A stretch of DNA of 64,000 nt, taken from the NCBI RefSeq assembly GCF_024347435.1, contig NZ_AP025481.1, positions 930,001 to 994,000 on the forward strand, read 5' to 3'. Every line of letters starts with the position of its first letter. The first letter of the stretch is position 1. Origin of the DNA: Vibrio cyclitrophicus. GTDB taxonomy: Bacteria > Pseudomonadota > Gammaproteobacteria > Enterobacterales > Vibrionaceae. The notes below the pieces were generated by a model. The model saw only the letters and a list, made by a program, of their open reading frames with translations. It had not been told where the DNA came from and made no database searches. The position numbers were made by a program, and so were the translations under genes. Shown here piece after piece: positions 7,662 through 17,064 of this stretch.

Positions 7662-9656
7662 TTACGCTCTTCGAGATTTCAGTAACAAGAAGATGAAATA
7701 ACTGCCGCCAATAATAGAAACTAAGGTTCCTGCCGCAAGCTGCGCGGGGAACACCACCACTTGACCTAGCCAATCGGCAAATAGCATCAATGCTGCGCCA
7801 ATCAAAAACGCCAAGATAATCTGCTCTCGAACCAAACGAGCCCCTACCATTGCAGCGATATGCGGAGCTAACAAGCCGACAAATGCGACAGGCCCCATGG
7901 TGGTTGTCACGACCGAACATAAGATCGCAACAATACACAACAAGGCGACGTAGGCGATGTTGATATTCAACCCTCTGGCACTCGCGAACTGACGTCCAGT
8001 CGCAATTAAGGTCACCCAACGACTCAACAATAGAGCAACACCTATGCAAGCCGTAATCACGACAGCCATTATAGTGGCAGACTCAGGTTCAACACGATAG
8101 GTAGACCCTGCTAACCAAGCCAATAAGGTGTATTTCCCCTCACCTACTCGCGTTAGAGAAAATTGCACCAAAGCTTCCAGTACTGCGGTCAGCGAGATAC
8201 CTGTCAGGATCAGAATAGACGGTGCAAACTGATGCTTCTTGCCAAGAAATAGCAATAAACAGAGTGCAATCGCACTGCCTAAAAACGCAACCCACGGGCT
8301 TAGTGAGTGAATCGAGTATCCCATAAACAGACTACTGAAAATCAGCGCTAACACCGCACCTGCCGATACGCCAAGAATGTCTGGGCTTGCAAGTGGGTTA
8401 TAAACCAACCTTTGTAAAATCACACCAGCCACTGCCAAACCGCCACCAGCGAATATCGCCGTTAACATTCTCGGCCAACGAATCGACCATTCAAATACAT
8501 CGGGGATAACGAAGTAGCCCATATCTGAAGAAGGCTGAGACAATGTACTCAACGCCAGCAACCCGAGGATCATCGAGCCCAACAAGAAGTAAGCCAAAGA
8601 TGAAATAGACTTCGGCCCTTTAGGCATCGAGAAAAATAGCTGATCTTGAGCAGACATTTGCTTGCGAGCAATAATGATCAACGCTGGAGCACCAATCACC
8701 GCGGTTGCCGTCCCTGTTGGAATCATATCTAAAGACCATTGCGCCAAGAATATCGCCAAGCTGTCGGTGACACAGAGTAATAACGCACCTAATACACAGC
8801 TTGCGACGAGTTCAGATTTGGCCTTTAGAAAACCTAAATGCCTAGCAATGTTTGGAGCTATCAAGCCGATAAAGCTGATCACGCCTACCGAGGTAATCGA
8901 TACTGAAGCCAACCAAACGCCAACCGCCATCAATACAAAGAATGTTGCGCCAATATTGAGCCCGCGCGCTGCTGCCCCTTCAGTCCCGATCGAAAGCAAA
9001 GTCAGGATTCTTGGCGCCAACAAGAAGATGGCGAAGATCGGCAGCAACTTAGGCATCAGCCAAATTATTTGTTCCCAACCGTTCTGTCCTAGATCGCCCG
9101 CCCCCCATACAAACAGATTTTGAGCGTACTGGTCGTTAAGCAGAATAATCGCCGTTGCAAATGCCCCTAGCAATAAGTTGATCGCCATGCCCGCCAATAC
9201 AATTGGCAAGCCGCTCATATTTTTGATTCCGACAATCGAAACAATCAGCCCCATAGCAAGCAATGCCCCGACTAGCGCAAACCAAACCGAATATTGAGCA
9301 ACTAACATTGGCGCCACCACATTCAGAATAACCAAACCAAGCCATGCACCTGATGATGTACCTAAAGTTAACGGCGACATCATGCGATTCTGAGTCAGCT
9401 GCTGGAACAAACTACCTATGGTGCCAAGTGTTCCACCAACCAAGATCGCCATCACCAAGCGAGGTAAATTGACATAGGTTAACGCCATCAGCTCGAATGA
9501 ATCATCGACCATTACGTTGAATGTTGCGATATCACTGATCTGTGAGGCTTGCTGAAGCAACTCACCAATAGGGCCAAATTCCGACTGCCCTAACCACAAA
9601 TGAATAAGGGCAGCACAAAGCAGCGCAGCCCCCATCATAAAACCACTGGATTTCAT
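7662..9656 (-). CDS. fhuB: Fe(3+)-hydroxamate ABC transporter permease FhuB (fused double permease)
   Basis: 664 residues in two tandem FecCD-type permease halves (about 1-330 and 345-664), each with roughly ten membrane helices. The duplicated signature GTLGTIGSLFQQLTQN / GGGLAVAGVILQRLVYNPL and the cytoplasmic GxIxFIGLIAPNIARH / GPVAFVGLLAPHIAAM motifs (coupling loops to the ATPase) appear once in each half. This single-chain arrangement and length are characteristic of FhuB (E. coli 660) and distinguish it from two-gene catecholate systems. It imports hydroxamate siderophores across the inner membrane. Its ATG at 9656 overlaps the fhuD stop (TAATG). The ATPase partner FhuC is encoded on the opposite strand at 14.97 kb. 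Confidence 0.95.
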   Translation of the reverse strand: MKSSGFMMGAALLCAALIHLWLGQSEFGPIGELLQQASQISDIATFNVMVDDSFELMALTYVNLPRLVMAILVGGTLGTIGSLFQQLTQNRMMSPLTLGTSSGAWLGLVILNVVAPMLVAQYSVWFALVGALLAMGLIVSIVGIKNMSGLPIVLAGMAINLLLGAFATAIILLNDQYAQNLFVWGAGDLGQNGWEQIIWLMPKLLPIFAIFLLAPRILTLLSIGTEGAAARGLNIGATFFVLMAVGVWLASVSITSVGVISFIGLIAPNIARHLGFLKAKSELVASCVLGALLLCVTDSLAIFLAQWSLDMIPTGTATAVIGAPALIIIARKQMSAQDQLFFSMPKGPKSISSLAYFLLGSMILGLLALSTLSQPSSDMGYFVIPDVFEWSIRWPRMLTAIFAGGGLAVAGVILQRLVYNPLASPDILGVSAGAVLALIFSSLFMGYSIHSLSPWVAFLGSAIALCLLLFLGKKHQFAPSILILTGISLTAVLEALVQFSLTRVGEGKYTLLAWLAGSTYRVEPESATIMAVVITACIGVALLLSRWVTLIATGRQFASARGLNINIAYVALLCIVAILCSVVTTTMGPVAFVGLLAPHIAAMVGARLVREQIILAFLIGAALMLFADWLGQVVVFPAQLAAGTLVSIIGGSYFIFLLLKSRRA

Positions 9657-10594
9657 TACTGCTCCGCTAGCGTCAACAACGAGTGCGCCATGGCTTCTGT
9701 GTTATACAAAATCGACATTGCACCGCCGTAACTCCAACTTGCGGCTACTGGACTAAATTGACCATTACGAACAAAGGGCATGCTCTTCCAAACCGGAGAA
9801 CGGTCTAGCTTGTCTTGATATGGGAAAGGTTCAAAGTAAAGCGCAATCCCCTTCTTCACGTTCTTAAGCTCGGTCATACGCTTTTGACTGATACCCCACT
9901 GACTTGCAGGAAGATCCATCGCATTGTCAAAGCCAAGCTGCTCAAGTGCATATTGTGGAATAGAGTTATCACCGTAAATGTATACAGAAGTCGTGCTCGC
10001 AAAACGGAAAGAGGTAACTTTCGGCTTGTCGCCTGGATACGCTTGGTCTAACTCAGCTTTTAGAACAGCGATACGTTCATCCATTGCGGCCAATTTTTGG
10101 TTCGCTTGTTCTTCTTTACCAAGCAATTGACCTATCTTCTTGAAGTTCTCGATAGCCGCCGCTGCATTGCTGTGCTGGTCACTGTATGTTTGGTAGTAAA
10201 GCACGGGCGCAATTTCAGAAAGTCGTTGCTGAAGATCTTTCTGAGGCGAAGCGATAAGAATCACATCAGGGTTTAGCTTCTTCAAAGCAGAGAAATTAGG
10301 CTCAGTTCGAGTGCCAATATCTGCCACGCCTTCTGGAATCGCAGGTTGAACAACCCAATCTGTATAGCCAGCGATATCAGGCACTGCCACTGGTGTTACA
10401 CCGAGTTCAATCACTTGTTCGGCTATGTCCCAGTTCAGCGCAGCCACTCTAACAGGCTGAGCTTCAAGGGTTTTAACACCCTCACTGTCTTCAACTTGAA
10501 AGTTGGCCATCGCTTGAGCTGATAACAACAAGCTCAATGAGACAATGAACGAACTCACTTTAGGGACACGAGAAGTAAAATAGTTGGCTTTCAT
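9656..10594 (-). CDS. fhuD: Periplasmic iron-hydroxamate siderophore-binding protein FhuD
   Basis: 312 residues, type III periplasmic binding protein. A signal peptide runs from MKANYFTSRV through SLSLLLSAQAMA and is cleaved before NFQ. Features include VAALNWDIAEQVIELGV near the start, NPDVILIAS in the middle and a single long backbone helix, all typical of FhuD/BtuF-type proteins. I start at the ATG at 10594, where the signal peptide begins normally; an in-frame TTG at 10633 would add an odd charged extension and lies at the end of a hairpin. It delivers ferric hydroxamates to FhuB, with which it is translationally coupled. The receptor gene lies 82 bases upstream, with a hairpin between the two. 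Confidence 0.92.
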   Translation of the reverse strand: MKANYFTSRVPKVSSFIVSLSLLLSAQAMANFQVEDSEGVKTLEAQPVRVAALNWDIAEQVIELGVTPVAVPDIAGYTDWVVQPAIPEGVADIGTRTEPNFSALKKLNPDVILIASPQKDLQQRLSEIAPVLYYQTYSDQHSNAAAAIENFKKIGQLLGKEEQANQKLAAMDERIAVLKAELDQAYPGDKPKVTSFRFASTTSVYIYGDNSIPQYALEQLGFDNAMDLPASQWGISQKRMTELKNVKKGIALYFEPFPYQDKLDRSPVWKSMPFVRNGQFSPVAASWSYGGAMSILYNTEAMAHSLLTLAEQ

Positions 10595-10633
10595 ATAATC
10601 ACTGTCACTTTTTAATTGTTTATTTAACGACAA

Positions 10634-10655
10634 AAGCAGCCCACACAGGCTGCTT
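10634..10655 (-). terminator. Hairpin between siderophore receptor and fhuD (terminator or attenuator)
   Basis: The perfect stem AAGCAGCC (10634-10641) with GGCTGCTT (10648-10655) has a six-base loop and is followed on the minus strand by TTTTG. It sits just after the receptor gene stop and before fhuD, so it probably lowers fhuDB expression relative to the receptor, or stabilises the receptor mRNA 3' end. Confidence 0.65.
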
Positions 10656-10676
10656 AGATTTATGTATTCAAATAAA

Positions 10677-12800
10677 TTAGAACTCGTAGTTCACGCTGAG
10701 TTCTACAGACTGCTCAGCACCGAACCAGCAGTTCGATTGATCGTAACAGGCATAGTATTCTTCATTGAAGATATTATTTACGGCTAAGTTAGCAGTAGCG
10801 CCTGATAAAGTATCACTCGCTACACCTAAGTCATAACCTACAGACAGGTCAACCACTGTGTACGCAGGTACTTTACCTTGAGTATTACTCGCATCCATTT
10901 GCATTTCGCCAACATAACGAGCACCAGCACTGAATCGGGAGCCCGCTAGCATGCCGTTAAATACGTTGTAGTTAGCCCACAAGTTCGCAGTATGTTCAGG
11001 TACATAGATTGGCGTAGTGCCCTCTAGGCCATTACTCGTGTCTTCTGTTATTTCCATATCGACGTAAGTGTAAGCTGCCGCAATATCAAAGTTCTCAGTA
11101 GCAAACCAACGGCCTGATAGTTCAGCACCTTGCGATACCACTTCACCCACTTGAATTCTTGGTCCATAGACGTTTGTCGGATCTGTCATCAACATATCTT
11201 GCTTAACAATATGGAATAAAGAAACCGTCGCTTCTTTCGACATATCATCAGACAGGTATTTCACACCAATCTCAGCTTGCTGCGCCATTTCAGGATCAAA
11301 TTCGTTGCCACTCTTATCAACACCCGGAGCTGGCTCGAAACTGGTCGCGTAACTCGCAAATGGAGATAGACCATTATTAAGTTCGTATAAACCACCTACA
11401 CGATAAGTAAATTGCTTGTGATCAGATTCATGTGCGTAGTAATCGCTTTCTGACTTGTAGTGATCAAAACGAGCACCTGCAATTAGGACAAGAGCATCTA
11501 AACGAACTTGGTCTTGAAGGTATAAGCCAAGTTGGCTTGATGTGGTGTCATCAAGATACTCACCCGTTTTTGTTACATCGCTACGATCGAGGAGATCATT
11601 GTTAGGGTTCAACGGGTCGAAGCTATTGAAACCACTTCCGTTAGCGCTATAAGACGAGTAATTTACGTCTCCATCCATATTTTGATAATCGATACCAACT
11701 AACACATTGTGTTCTATTGAACCAGCTTTGATAAGACCACTCAATTGGTTATCAATGACAAAGCCTTTAAAGCTTTCATCTGTAGAATACAAGTATCGAC
11801 TAAGTTGATTCGGCGTATTTGAATCGTAGCTCACATGGTAAGTGTTCTCTTGGTAAAGAGATGCATCGGTATAACGAGCATTCTGTAAGAATGTCCAATT
11901 ATTATTGAAGTCGTGGTTAATCTTATAACCAACCATCAACACTTCACGTTCAAATTTACTCCAGTTCTTATCACCCATAGAAACAGATGGGTTGCTTGCT
12001 TTCAGAACATCTAATGGCATTGAAGAGTTGATGCCCATTGAAGGATCGTTTTGGTAATAAAGGTTGAAGTTGATTAATGTGCTGTCTGTTGCTTGCCAGT
12101 CTACAGAAGGGGCAATTAAGTAACGTTCTTCTTCAGCGTTATCAACTTGGCTATCTTGTTTGCGAGCAAGTGCGATCAAACGGTAAGAGAAATCACTGTC
12201 ACCAAACTGACCAGTGGTATCAATCGAAGCTTCTTGTAGGTTTCGCGAACCTGTCGCGACACCAACCTTCGTTGATTTTTCAGTTTGCGGAGCCTTAGCG
12301 ATCATGTTCACCATGCCGCCCGGTGGCATCGCTCCATAAAGTACAGAAGTCGGTCCTTTAAAAATCTCAACTTGTTGCATTGCGATAGGATCAATCTGCG
12401 GCTGTAAGTTCCAGCCATTCAATTGTTGAAGTGATAAACCATCATAATAGTTAACGTTATTGGTTTTAAAACCGCGTATAGAGTAAGAATCGAACATGGC
12501 TACAGAGCCACCTCGGTTTTCAGTTACAACACCCGGTGCATAACGAAGGGCTTGGTTCAAAGATTGAACACCTCGTTGCTCTAACTGTGCTTCATCAATA
12601 ACCGTAATACCTTGAGGCGTTTCTTCTGGTTCAAGTGCCGATTTGGTTGCGGTATTACGATACGCTTTGCCCATAATAGTGACAGTTTCTATATTCGAAT
12701 CTGCTGCTGTAATAGTATCTTCCGCCAACGCTTGCGTTGAAAACGCCGTCAGCAACGCAACTGCCAATGATGAATACTTAAAACGAGTGTGAGTGGTCAT
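10677..12800 (-). CDS. TonB-dependent siderophore receptor (FhuA-like, ferrichrome/hydroxamate)
   Basis: 707 residues, TonB-dependent outer membrane receptor. Order of parts: signal peptide (ends TQALA), a short N-terminal segment where a TonB box would lie (ETVTIMGKAYRNTATK), plug domain with EETPQGITVIDEAQLEQRG, the FKGPTSVLYGAMPPGGMVN motif, then a 22-strand barrel ending in SVELSVNYEF with a terminal Phe. The plug motifs and the adjacent fhuD/fhuB argue for a hydroxamate ligand. The exact siderophore (ferrichrome, aerobactin-like, desferrioxamine) cannot be read from sequence. The ATG at 12800 has a GAGGGAATT site. A Fur-box candidate lies 29-47 bases upstream. Confidence 0.92.
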   Translation of the reverse strand: MTTHTRFKYSSLAVALLTAFSTQALAEDTITAADSNIETVTIMGKAYRNTATKSALEPEETPQGITVIDEAQLEQRGVQSLNQALRYAPGVVTENRGGSVAMFDSYSIRGFKTNNVNYYDGLSLQQLNGWNLQPQIDPIAMQQVEIFKGPTSVLYGAMPPGGMVNMIAKAPQTEKSTKVGVATGSRNLQEASIDTTGQFGDSDFSYRLIALARKQDSQVDNAEEERYLIAPSVDWQATDSTLINFNLYYQNDPSMGINSSMPLDVLKASNPSVSMGDKNWSKFEREVLMVGYKINHDFNNNWTFLQNARYTDASLYQENTYHVSYDSNTPNQLSRYLYSTDESFKGFVIDNQLSGLIKAGSIEHNVLVGIDYQNMDGDVNYSSYSANGSGFNSFDPLNPNNDLLDRSDVTKTGEYLDDTTSSQLGLYLQDQVRLDALVLIAGARFDHYKSESDYYAHESDHKQFTYRVGGLYELNNGLSPFASYATSFEPAPGVDKSGNEFDPEMAQQAEIGVKYLSDDMSKEATVSLFHIVKQDMLMTDPTNVYGPRIQVGEVVSQGAELSGRWFATENFDIAAAYTYVDMEITEDTSNGLEGTTPIYVPEHTANLWANYNVFNGMLAGSRFSAGARYVGEMQMDASNTQGKVPAYTVVDLSVGYDLGVASDTLSGATANLAVNNIFNEEYYACYDQSNCWFGAEQSVELSVNYEF

Positions 12801-12828
12801 AATTCCCTCGGTACCAATGCTTAATATA

Positions 12829-12847
12829 AATAATAATAAATCTCATT
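12829..12847 (-). promoter_or_regulatory. Candidate Fur box upstream of the TonB receptor
   Basis: Read on the minus strand, AATGAGATTTATTATTATT resembles the Vibrio Fur consensus AATGANAATNATTNNCATT with several mismatches in the second half. Position (29-47 bases before the start codon) and gene function support iron repression. Moderate confidence because the stretch is AT-rich. Confidence 0.5.
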
Positions 12848-13006
12848 TGCATTGTATGTATCTATGAATGGGATAATTAACAATTTGGTGCAAATTCCAA
12901 AAGAACTTGACTTATTTTGACTAAAAAGCAGCCAATTGATGATTAAAACGGCAATTAGCTGTGATGAGAGGGAGGGCTTTATAGAAAGAAATTTGAATAG
13001 ATATGA

Positions 13007-13915
13007 CTACGATTTTATAATAGGAACCCAATATTCCATTTCGGCATCAGCGGCGTGCGCTTGATAGCTAAATGGGTATACTTCGAGTTCGTAACCATCC
13101 ACACCGCGATAACCAGAGTTCGGCAGCCAATTAAGAACAAACCAACTTAAGGTATGTCGCAGGTTTTCTATAGGACCACAATGTTTGACCACGGCGTAGG
13201 TTTGCTTAGGGATAGTTAACACCTCTAATTTATCAGAGATAATGCTCGGTAATTGAGGGATTGATATTCCATCGTGTAACTCAACGCCAGCCCAATAATG
13301 AATATTCGTGCCATCAAAGCAAGACTGAGTTAGGTCGACGACACCAACAAGCTGAAGCACATTATCGTTTGGAATCGTAACTTCATGTTCTAAACGAGAC
13401 CAAAGTTGTGGAACTTTTTGTGCGAAGTCTTGTGTCAGTGAAAATAAACCGCTGATTTCTGATGTCATACCCTTAACAAGAAATGACTCTCTCTCATCAA
13501 TACGAACTTTCACAAAACTGAGAGCACCATGATCAGCAGCGCTTTTAGTTTCAGAAACCTGAATCGGCTTTCTAAGCCCAACTCTTTTGCCTGCTTTTCT
13601 ATATTGGCTCGGGCTAACCCCAAACATCTGCTTAAACGAACGACTAAAACTAATTTCTGAGTTGAATCCAAGACCAAGTGCAACATCTATCACACGTTCT
13701 TTTCCATCAAGTAGCTCTTCCGCAGCTTGGCTCAGCTTAAGCTCCCTTACATAATTGGCTACGGTGAGCCCAGTTTCGGCTTGAAACACCCTTTGTAACT
13801 GCCAACGAGACCAACAACTTTGCTTAGCAATATCTTCTAGAGATAACGCAGAACTAAGGTTCGTATGGATATATGCCAGAACGCGACTGATGCGATCAAA
13901 TGCTGGTGTGTTCAT
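13007..13915 (-). CDS. AraC-family regulator with GyrI-like effector domain
   Basis: About 302 residues. The AraC DNA-binding domain is N-terminal (two helix-turn-helix motifs: LSLEDIAKQSCWSRWQLQRVF and VIDVALGLGFNSEISFSRSF, finishing GVSPSQYRK at about residue 108). The C-terminal half (about 125-302) resembles the GyrI/AraC effector-binding fold, as in Rob/MarA-type and other effector-sensing regulators (HYWAGVEL, YAVVKHCGPIENLRHTL, EMEYWVPI). The start is the ATG at 13915; the frame opens two codons earlier at a TTG. It sits between the receptor gene and the divergent reductase/FhuC pair, so it may control siderophore uptake, but other roles are possible. Confidence 0.85.
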   Translation of the reverse strand: MNTPAFDRISRVLAYIHTNLSSALSLEDIAKQSCWSRWQLQRVFQAETGLTVANYVRELKLSQAAEELLDGKERVIDVALGLGFNSEISFSRSFKQMFGVSPSQYRKAGKRVGLRKPIQVSETKSAADHGALSFVKVRIDERESFLVKGMTSEISGLFSLTQDFAQKVPQLWSRLEHEVTIPNDNVLQLVGVVDLTQSCFDGTNIHYWAGVELHDGISIPQLPSIISDKLEVLTIPKQTYAVVKHCGPIENLRHTLSWFVLNWLPNSGYRGVDGYELEVYPFSYQAHAADAEMEYWVPIIKS

Positions 13916-14102
13916 ATTCAAGCTTTCATCTTCTCTTTAGTTGGCAGTGGCAAACTGGGTTCACCCGTACTTTTATCATTTAACAAGGTCTTTATCACTT
14001 AAAACAAGCAGTCCATGTACTGTTTATAAGTATCAAAAACGACCAACGTTCGAAGTAGATGCTCCAATTTGTGTGGTTCTCCTCGATTATGTTCGCTATG
14101 AT

Positions 14103-14121
14103 AACGCAACTGATTCTCATT
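14103..14121 (+). promoter_or_regulatory. Candidate Fur box before the FhuF-like reductase
   Basis: On the minus strand this reads AATGAGAATCAGTTGCGTT, which matches the first half of the Vibrio Fur consensus very well and the second half with a few mismatches. It lies 13-31 bases before the ATG at 14134 and overlaps a possible -10 box, TATGAT (14097-14102). Iron control of the reductase-fhuC pair is inferred. Confidence 0.55.
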
Positions 14122-14133
14122 TGATGGTTTAAA

Positions 14134-14892
14134 ATGCTTTCCCAACTACACAATATTGTCACTCGTAGGAGAGCCCCTTCTCTGCACCAAAAAATCTTCG
14201 CTTATTCAAAACAGGTAACCCCTTACCTAAGCGGTAGTTATGGTTCTCTGAGCAGTAAAAGCATCGCAATAACGAATGTCCAGAGTCATATAGAGATCAA
14301 ACGCGTTTATGATGGCATTGCACAGAGTCACCCTGAAGCAGGCAAAGCCTATTGGTTAACTCGAACTTGGGATCTCGTTTGTTGGCAACCGATTTATGTG
14401 ACTTTCATTTCTATTTATGGGCTTCGTTCGTTGCCTGATATTAAGAATATTGGCCAGTTTAGGTACAAAGAATTTGTCACAGGTTATCGCTTCTTTAACG
14501 GTGATCATCAACACGGTACACCGGAAGAATTGATCCCACATGCCGGCAAAGCCATTCTTGATCTTACTGAGTTTTATCGTAGCCAAATAAGTGAATGGAC
14601 CCGTATTCGACCAGGGTTTACCAATCACTTACTGGCTGATTTGTTGTTAGCCAGTTTGATAAAACTACAACAACATGAACCGAGCCTGACTAACGACTAC
14701 ATCACATCGCAAGCTAAGCTTTGGTTAGACGCATGCCAATTACCTGACAGCCACTTAGACAGCCTTAAGATTGATTCAGGTTCAGGTATGCTTAAACTGA
14801 TCAGAATCAGTTGCTGCCTCGTCTATAAGTGTGACTCGGGGAAATATTGTGACGACTGTCCTAGGCACCCTGACAACAGAAAAACCGCTTAG
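14134..14892 (+). CDS. Siderophore ferric iron reductase, FhuF-like
   Basis: 252 residues, no signal peptide, predicted cytoplasmic. The C-terminus carries CC-x10-C-x2-C (starting SCCLVYKC and ending CDDCP at about residues 228-243), exactly the spacing of the [2Fe-2S] ligands in FhuF-type ferric reductases, which release iron from hydroxamate siderophores in the cytoplasm. An additional Cys lies inside the ten-residue spacer. The rest of the chain (GKAYWLTRTWDLVCWQP, HLLADLLLASLIKL) fits this divergent Vibrio branch. It is followed 79 bases later by fhuC on the same strand and preceded by a Fur-box candidate. The start ATG has only a weak GATGG site. An upstream reading frame (13941-14132) is not supported. 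Confidence 0.82.
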   Translation: MLSQLHNIVTRRRAPSLHQKIFAYSKQVTPYLSGSYGSLSSKSIAITNVQSHIEIKRVYDGIAQSHPEAGKAYWLTRTWDLVCWQPIYVTFISIYGLRSLPDIKNIGQFRYKEFVTGYRFFNGDHQHGTPEELIPHAGKAILDLTEFYRSQISEWTRIRPGFTNHLLADLLLASLIKLQQHEPSLTNDYITSQAKLWLDACQLPDSHLDSLKIDSGSGMLKLIRISCCLVYKCDSGKYCDDCPRHPDNRKTA

Positions 14893-14971
14893 CAATACCC
14901 ATTATTTTAAAAGACCAATATAGAGAGCCGCTTTCATTAGGCACTGTCATTGGTCTTGATACAGGACCGAT

Positions 14972-15757
14972 ATGTTTCAGCTTTCAAATATCAACATCGT
15001 TCGAGACAACCGAACTATCCTATCTGTTGAAGACCTTATTATTCCGACCGATGAACTCACCGTCGTTCTGGGTCACAACGGTTCAGGGAAATCAACGCTA
15101 GTTAATTTGCTATCCGGACAAATGGCTCCAGATTACGGCACAGTTCAATTAGAAGGCGCTTCCCTGTCCTCGTTAAAAAGCAAAGACTTAGCCAAGAAAA
15201 TTGCCTATCTGCCTCAAAAATTGCCCGCTTCTGCAGGTTTAACGGTGGAAGAGTTGGTTCGTTTAGGTCGCTTCCCATGGAGAGGAGCATTAGGCCGTTG
15301 GAACTCTGAAGATAAATCTATTATCCAACGAGCAATGGAAAGAACTGGCGTTGCTGAATTCTCACAGTCACTTGCGGATGATTTATCTGGCGGCGAACGT
15401 CAACGAGCGTGGGTCTCGATGTTACTGGCTCAGCAATCGCCTGTACTCATCCTTGATGAACCAACTTCTGCATTGGATGTTCACCATCAGTTTCAGTTAA
15501 TGGGTTTGCTTTCTGAACTCAACAAAAAGGAAAACGTTGGGGTGATCGTCATTTTGCATGATTTGAACCTTGCACTGCGTTACGCTACACATATTGTCGC
15601 TCTAAAAAAAGGACAGATAGCATTTGAAGGCAGCGCCGATAAGTTGCTCGATGAACAAGCATTGTCTGCACTGTATGAATCACCTATCCGATTGATCGAT
15701 CATCCCGTTCCAGCTAAGACAGCCGCGAGTGAAAAAGTGGCGGTAGTCTGCGAATAG
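14972..15757 (+). CDS. fhuC: Iron-hydroxamate ABC transporter ATP-binding protein FhuC
   Basis: 261 residues, a single ABC ATPase domain of the iron-siderophore/B12 class. Walker A GHNGSGKST (about residues 33-41), Q-loop near AYLPQKLP, signature LSGGERQRAW (about 138-147), Walker B VLILDEPTSALD, and the H-loop His in VIVILHDLNLALRY. It powers import through FhuB. It is encoded on the opposite strand from fhuD-fhuB but within the same cluster, behind the FhuF-like gene. The ATG at 14972 has an AGGA site. Length and motifs are standard. Confidence 0.92.
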   Translation: MFQLSNINIVRDNRTILSVEDLIIPTDELTVVLGHNGSGKSTLVNLLSGQMAPDYGTVQLEGASLSSLKSKDLAKKIAYLPQKLPASAGLTVEELVRLGRFPWRGALGRWNSEDKSIIQRAMERTGVAEFSQSLADDLSGGERQRAWVSMLLAQQSPVLILDEPTSALDVHHQFQLMGLLSELNKKENVGVIVILHDLNLALRYATHIVALKKGQIAFEGSADKLLDEQALSALYESPIRLIDHPVPAKTAASEKVAVVCE

Positions 15758-15820
15758 TTCACGCTTTCAAGCGCTTTAAACCAACTACTAGCCCCATCCC
15801 CCCCCACCACCAAAAAAACA

Positions 15821-15853
15821 AAGGCCACTGAATCTCAGAACTTCAATGGCCTT
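15821..15853. terminator. Bidirectional terminator between fhuC and the MFS gene
   Basis: The imperfect stem AAGGCCACTGAA (15821-15832) with TTCAATGGCCTT (15842-15853) is flanked by an A-run on the left (15812-15818) and T-rich sequence on the right. It lies between converging genes and probably serves both. Confidence 0.75.
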
Positions 15854-15870
15854 CTTGGAATTTTTACTCG

Positions 15871-17064
15871 CTAGTTAAGCTGAGACTCTCTCGCTTCTTG
15901 GCTACTAAAACCACGCAAAATATTAATCAGAGTAACCAGCGTGAACACAATGATCACGAGCGATAGGTGCCATGCTTCCCCGAGTCCTAATTGGACTAGC
16001 CCCATACTCACCATTGAAGATACGACCATTTGCCCACCGCCCGACATCGCAGCCGCCGCGCCTGCGTTCTTTTTATATGGCAACATCACCAAAGCTTGAG
16101 CACAAGGTAACGCGATACCATTACCAAGTATCATCAAGAACTGACCAATCATTAAGTACAGTGGTTCAAGTGGACAGAAGAAAAGCCACAAGGCCGCACA
16201 GATATGCAATATAGGTGTGCATAACAGTGTTTTCTTATTACCTAGTATCGGACGAATACGATTACAAAGACTTGTTCCGCCAAGCATGCCTAATGCAGGA
16301 ATCACCGCCCACATCGCGTATTCGTCGGATGTCATACCGATCTGGTTTTGCATGATAAACGGCATCACTGACACAGTAGTGATCATCAAGCTAAAGTTGA
16401 GCCAGCCTATACTCGCAAAGCTCATGAAATAACGAGAGGTGAGTAATTCCTTGTATTGTGCAATCATTTTCTTTGGTGAAGGAATCGCCGAGAATTGAGT
16501 GACCGTTTCTTTAAATTTGAACGCCAACACGACCCAAGCAAAAGATACGTATCCAAGTAACGAGATAAACACCATGCTCCAACCAAAGTGGAAGTTGATA
16601 AACCCACCAATAACGGGCGCGATCAGAGGTGTAATAGATGCAACCATTGCGATATAGGACATTGCCAGCGGCAAATCAGAACCACTAAAACGATCTCGTG
16701 TTGAGGCACGAGCCAGTACCGCACAGCAACCCGTACCTAAACCTTGTAAGAACCTTCCCATTACTATGTTGGTGAACGAATGACTGAAGAATATAATCAT
16801 CAACAAGCCAAGCATTGCGATTAATAAGCCGCTTAGCAGTACTTTTTTACGTCCCAGAGCATCAGAAATAGGGCCATAAATAAATTGAGAAGGGCCAAAA
16901 CCTAACAAATACACACTCACCAAAAGCTGAGCTTGCTCTAGTGACACATCGAAGTCTTTGGCAATCCAAGGTAAAGAAGGAAACACCAACCCCATACTGA
17001 GTTGGCCAATGCTGATGACCAAACACGCGAGTAAGATCGATTTAAAATCAAATCGACGACTCAT
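15871..17064 (-). CDS. MFS multidrug efflux transporter, Bcr/CflA (EmrD-like) family
   Basis: About 397 residues with twelve predicted membrane helices. It belongs to the drug:H+ antiporter-1 group: the conserved loop 2-3 motif is FIYGPISDALGRKKVLLSG, followed by GRFLQGLGTGCCAVLARASTRD, both close to Bcr/EmrD proteins. I start at the ATG at 17064 (MSRRFDFKSILLACLV), which places the first helix normally; the frame extends 26 codons upstream through a Cys-less but membrane-unlike leader. Substrate unknown. It converges with fhuC, and no dedicated regulator is adjacent. A siderophore-export role is possible given the location but is not shown. Confidence 0.85.
   Translation of the reverse strand: MSRRFDFKSILLACLVISIGQLSMGLVFPSLPWIAKDFDVSLEQAQLLVSVYLLGFGPSQFIYGPISDALGRKKVLLSGLLIAMLGLLMIIFFSHSFTNIVMGRFLQGLGTGCCAVLARASTRDRFSGSDLPLAMSYIAMVASITPLIAPVIGGFINFHFGWSMVFISLLGYVSFAWVVLAFKFKETVTQFSAIPSPKKMIAQYKELLTSRYFMSFASIGWLNFSLMITTVSVMPFIMQNQIGMTSDEYAMWAVIPALGMLGGTSLCNRIRPILGNKKTLLCTPILHICAALWLFFCPLEPLYLMIGQFLMILGNGIALPCAQALVMLPYKKNAGAAAAMSGGGQMVVSSMVSMGLVQLGLGEAWHLSLVIIVFTLVTLINILRGFSSQEARESQLN

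Noticed and set aside
7657..8049. 130-codon minus-strand frame within fhuB
   Set aside because: Out-of-frame shadow of the fhuB coding sequence.
13941..14132. 63-codon plus-strand frame before the FhuF-like gene
   Set aside because: It spans the likely promoter and Fur box and looks random in composition.
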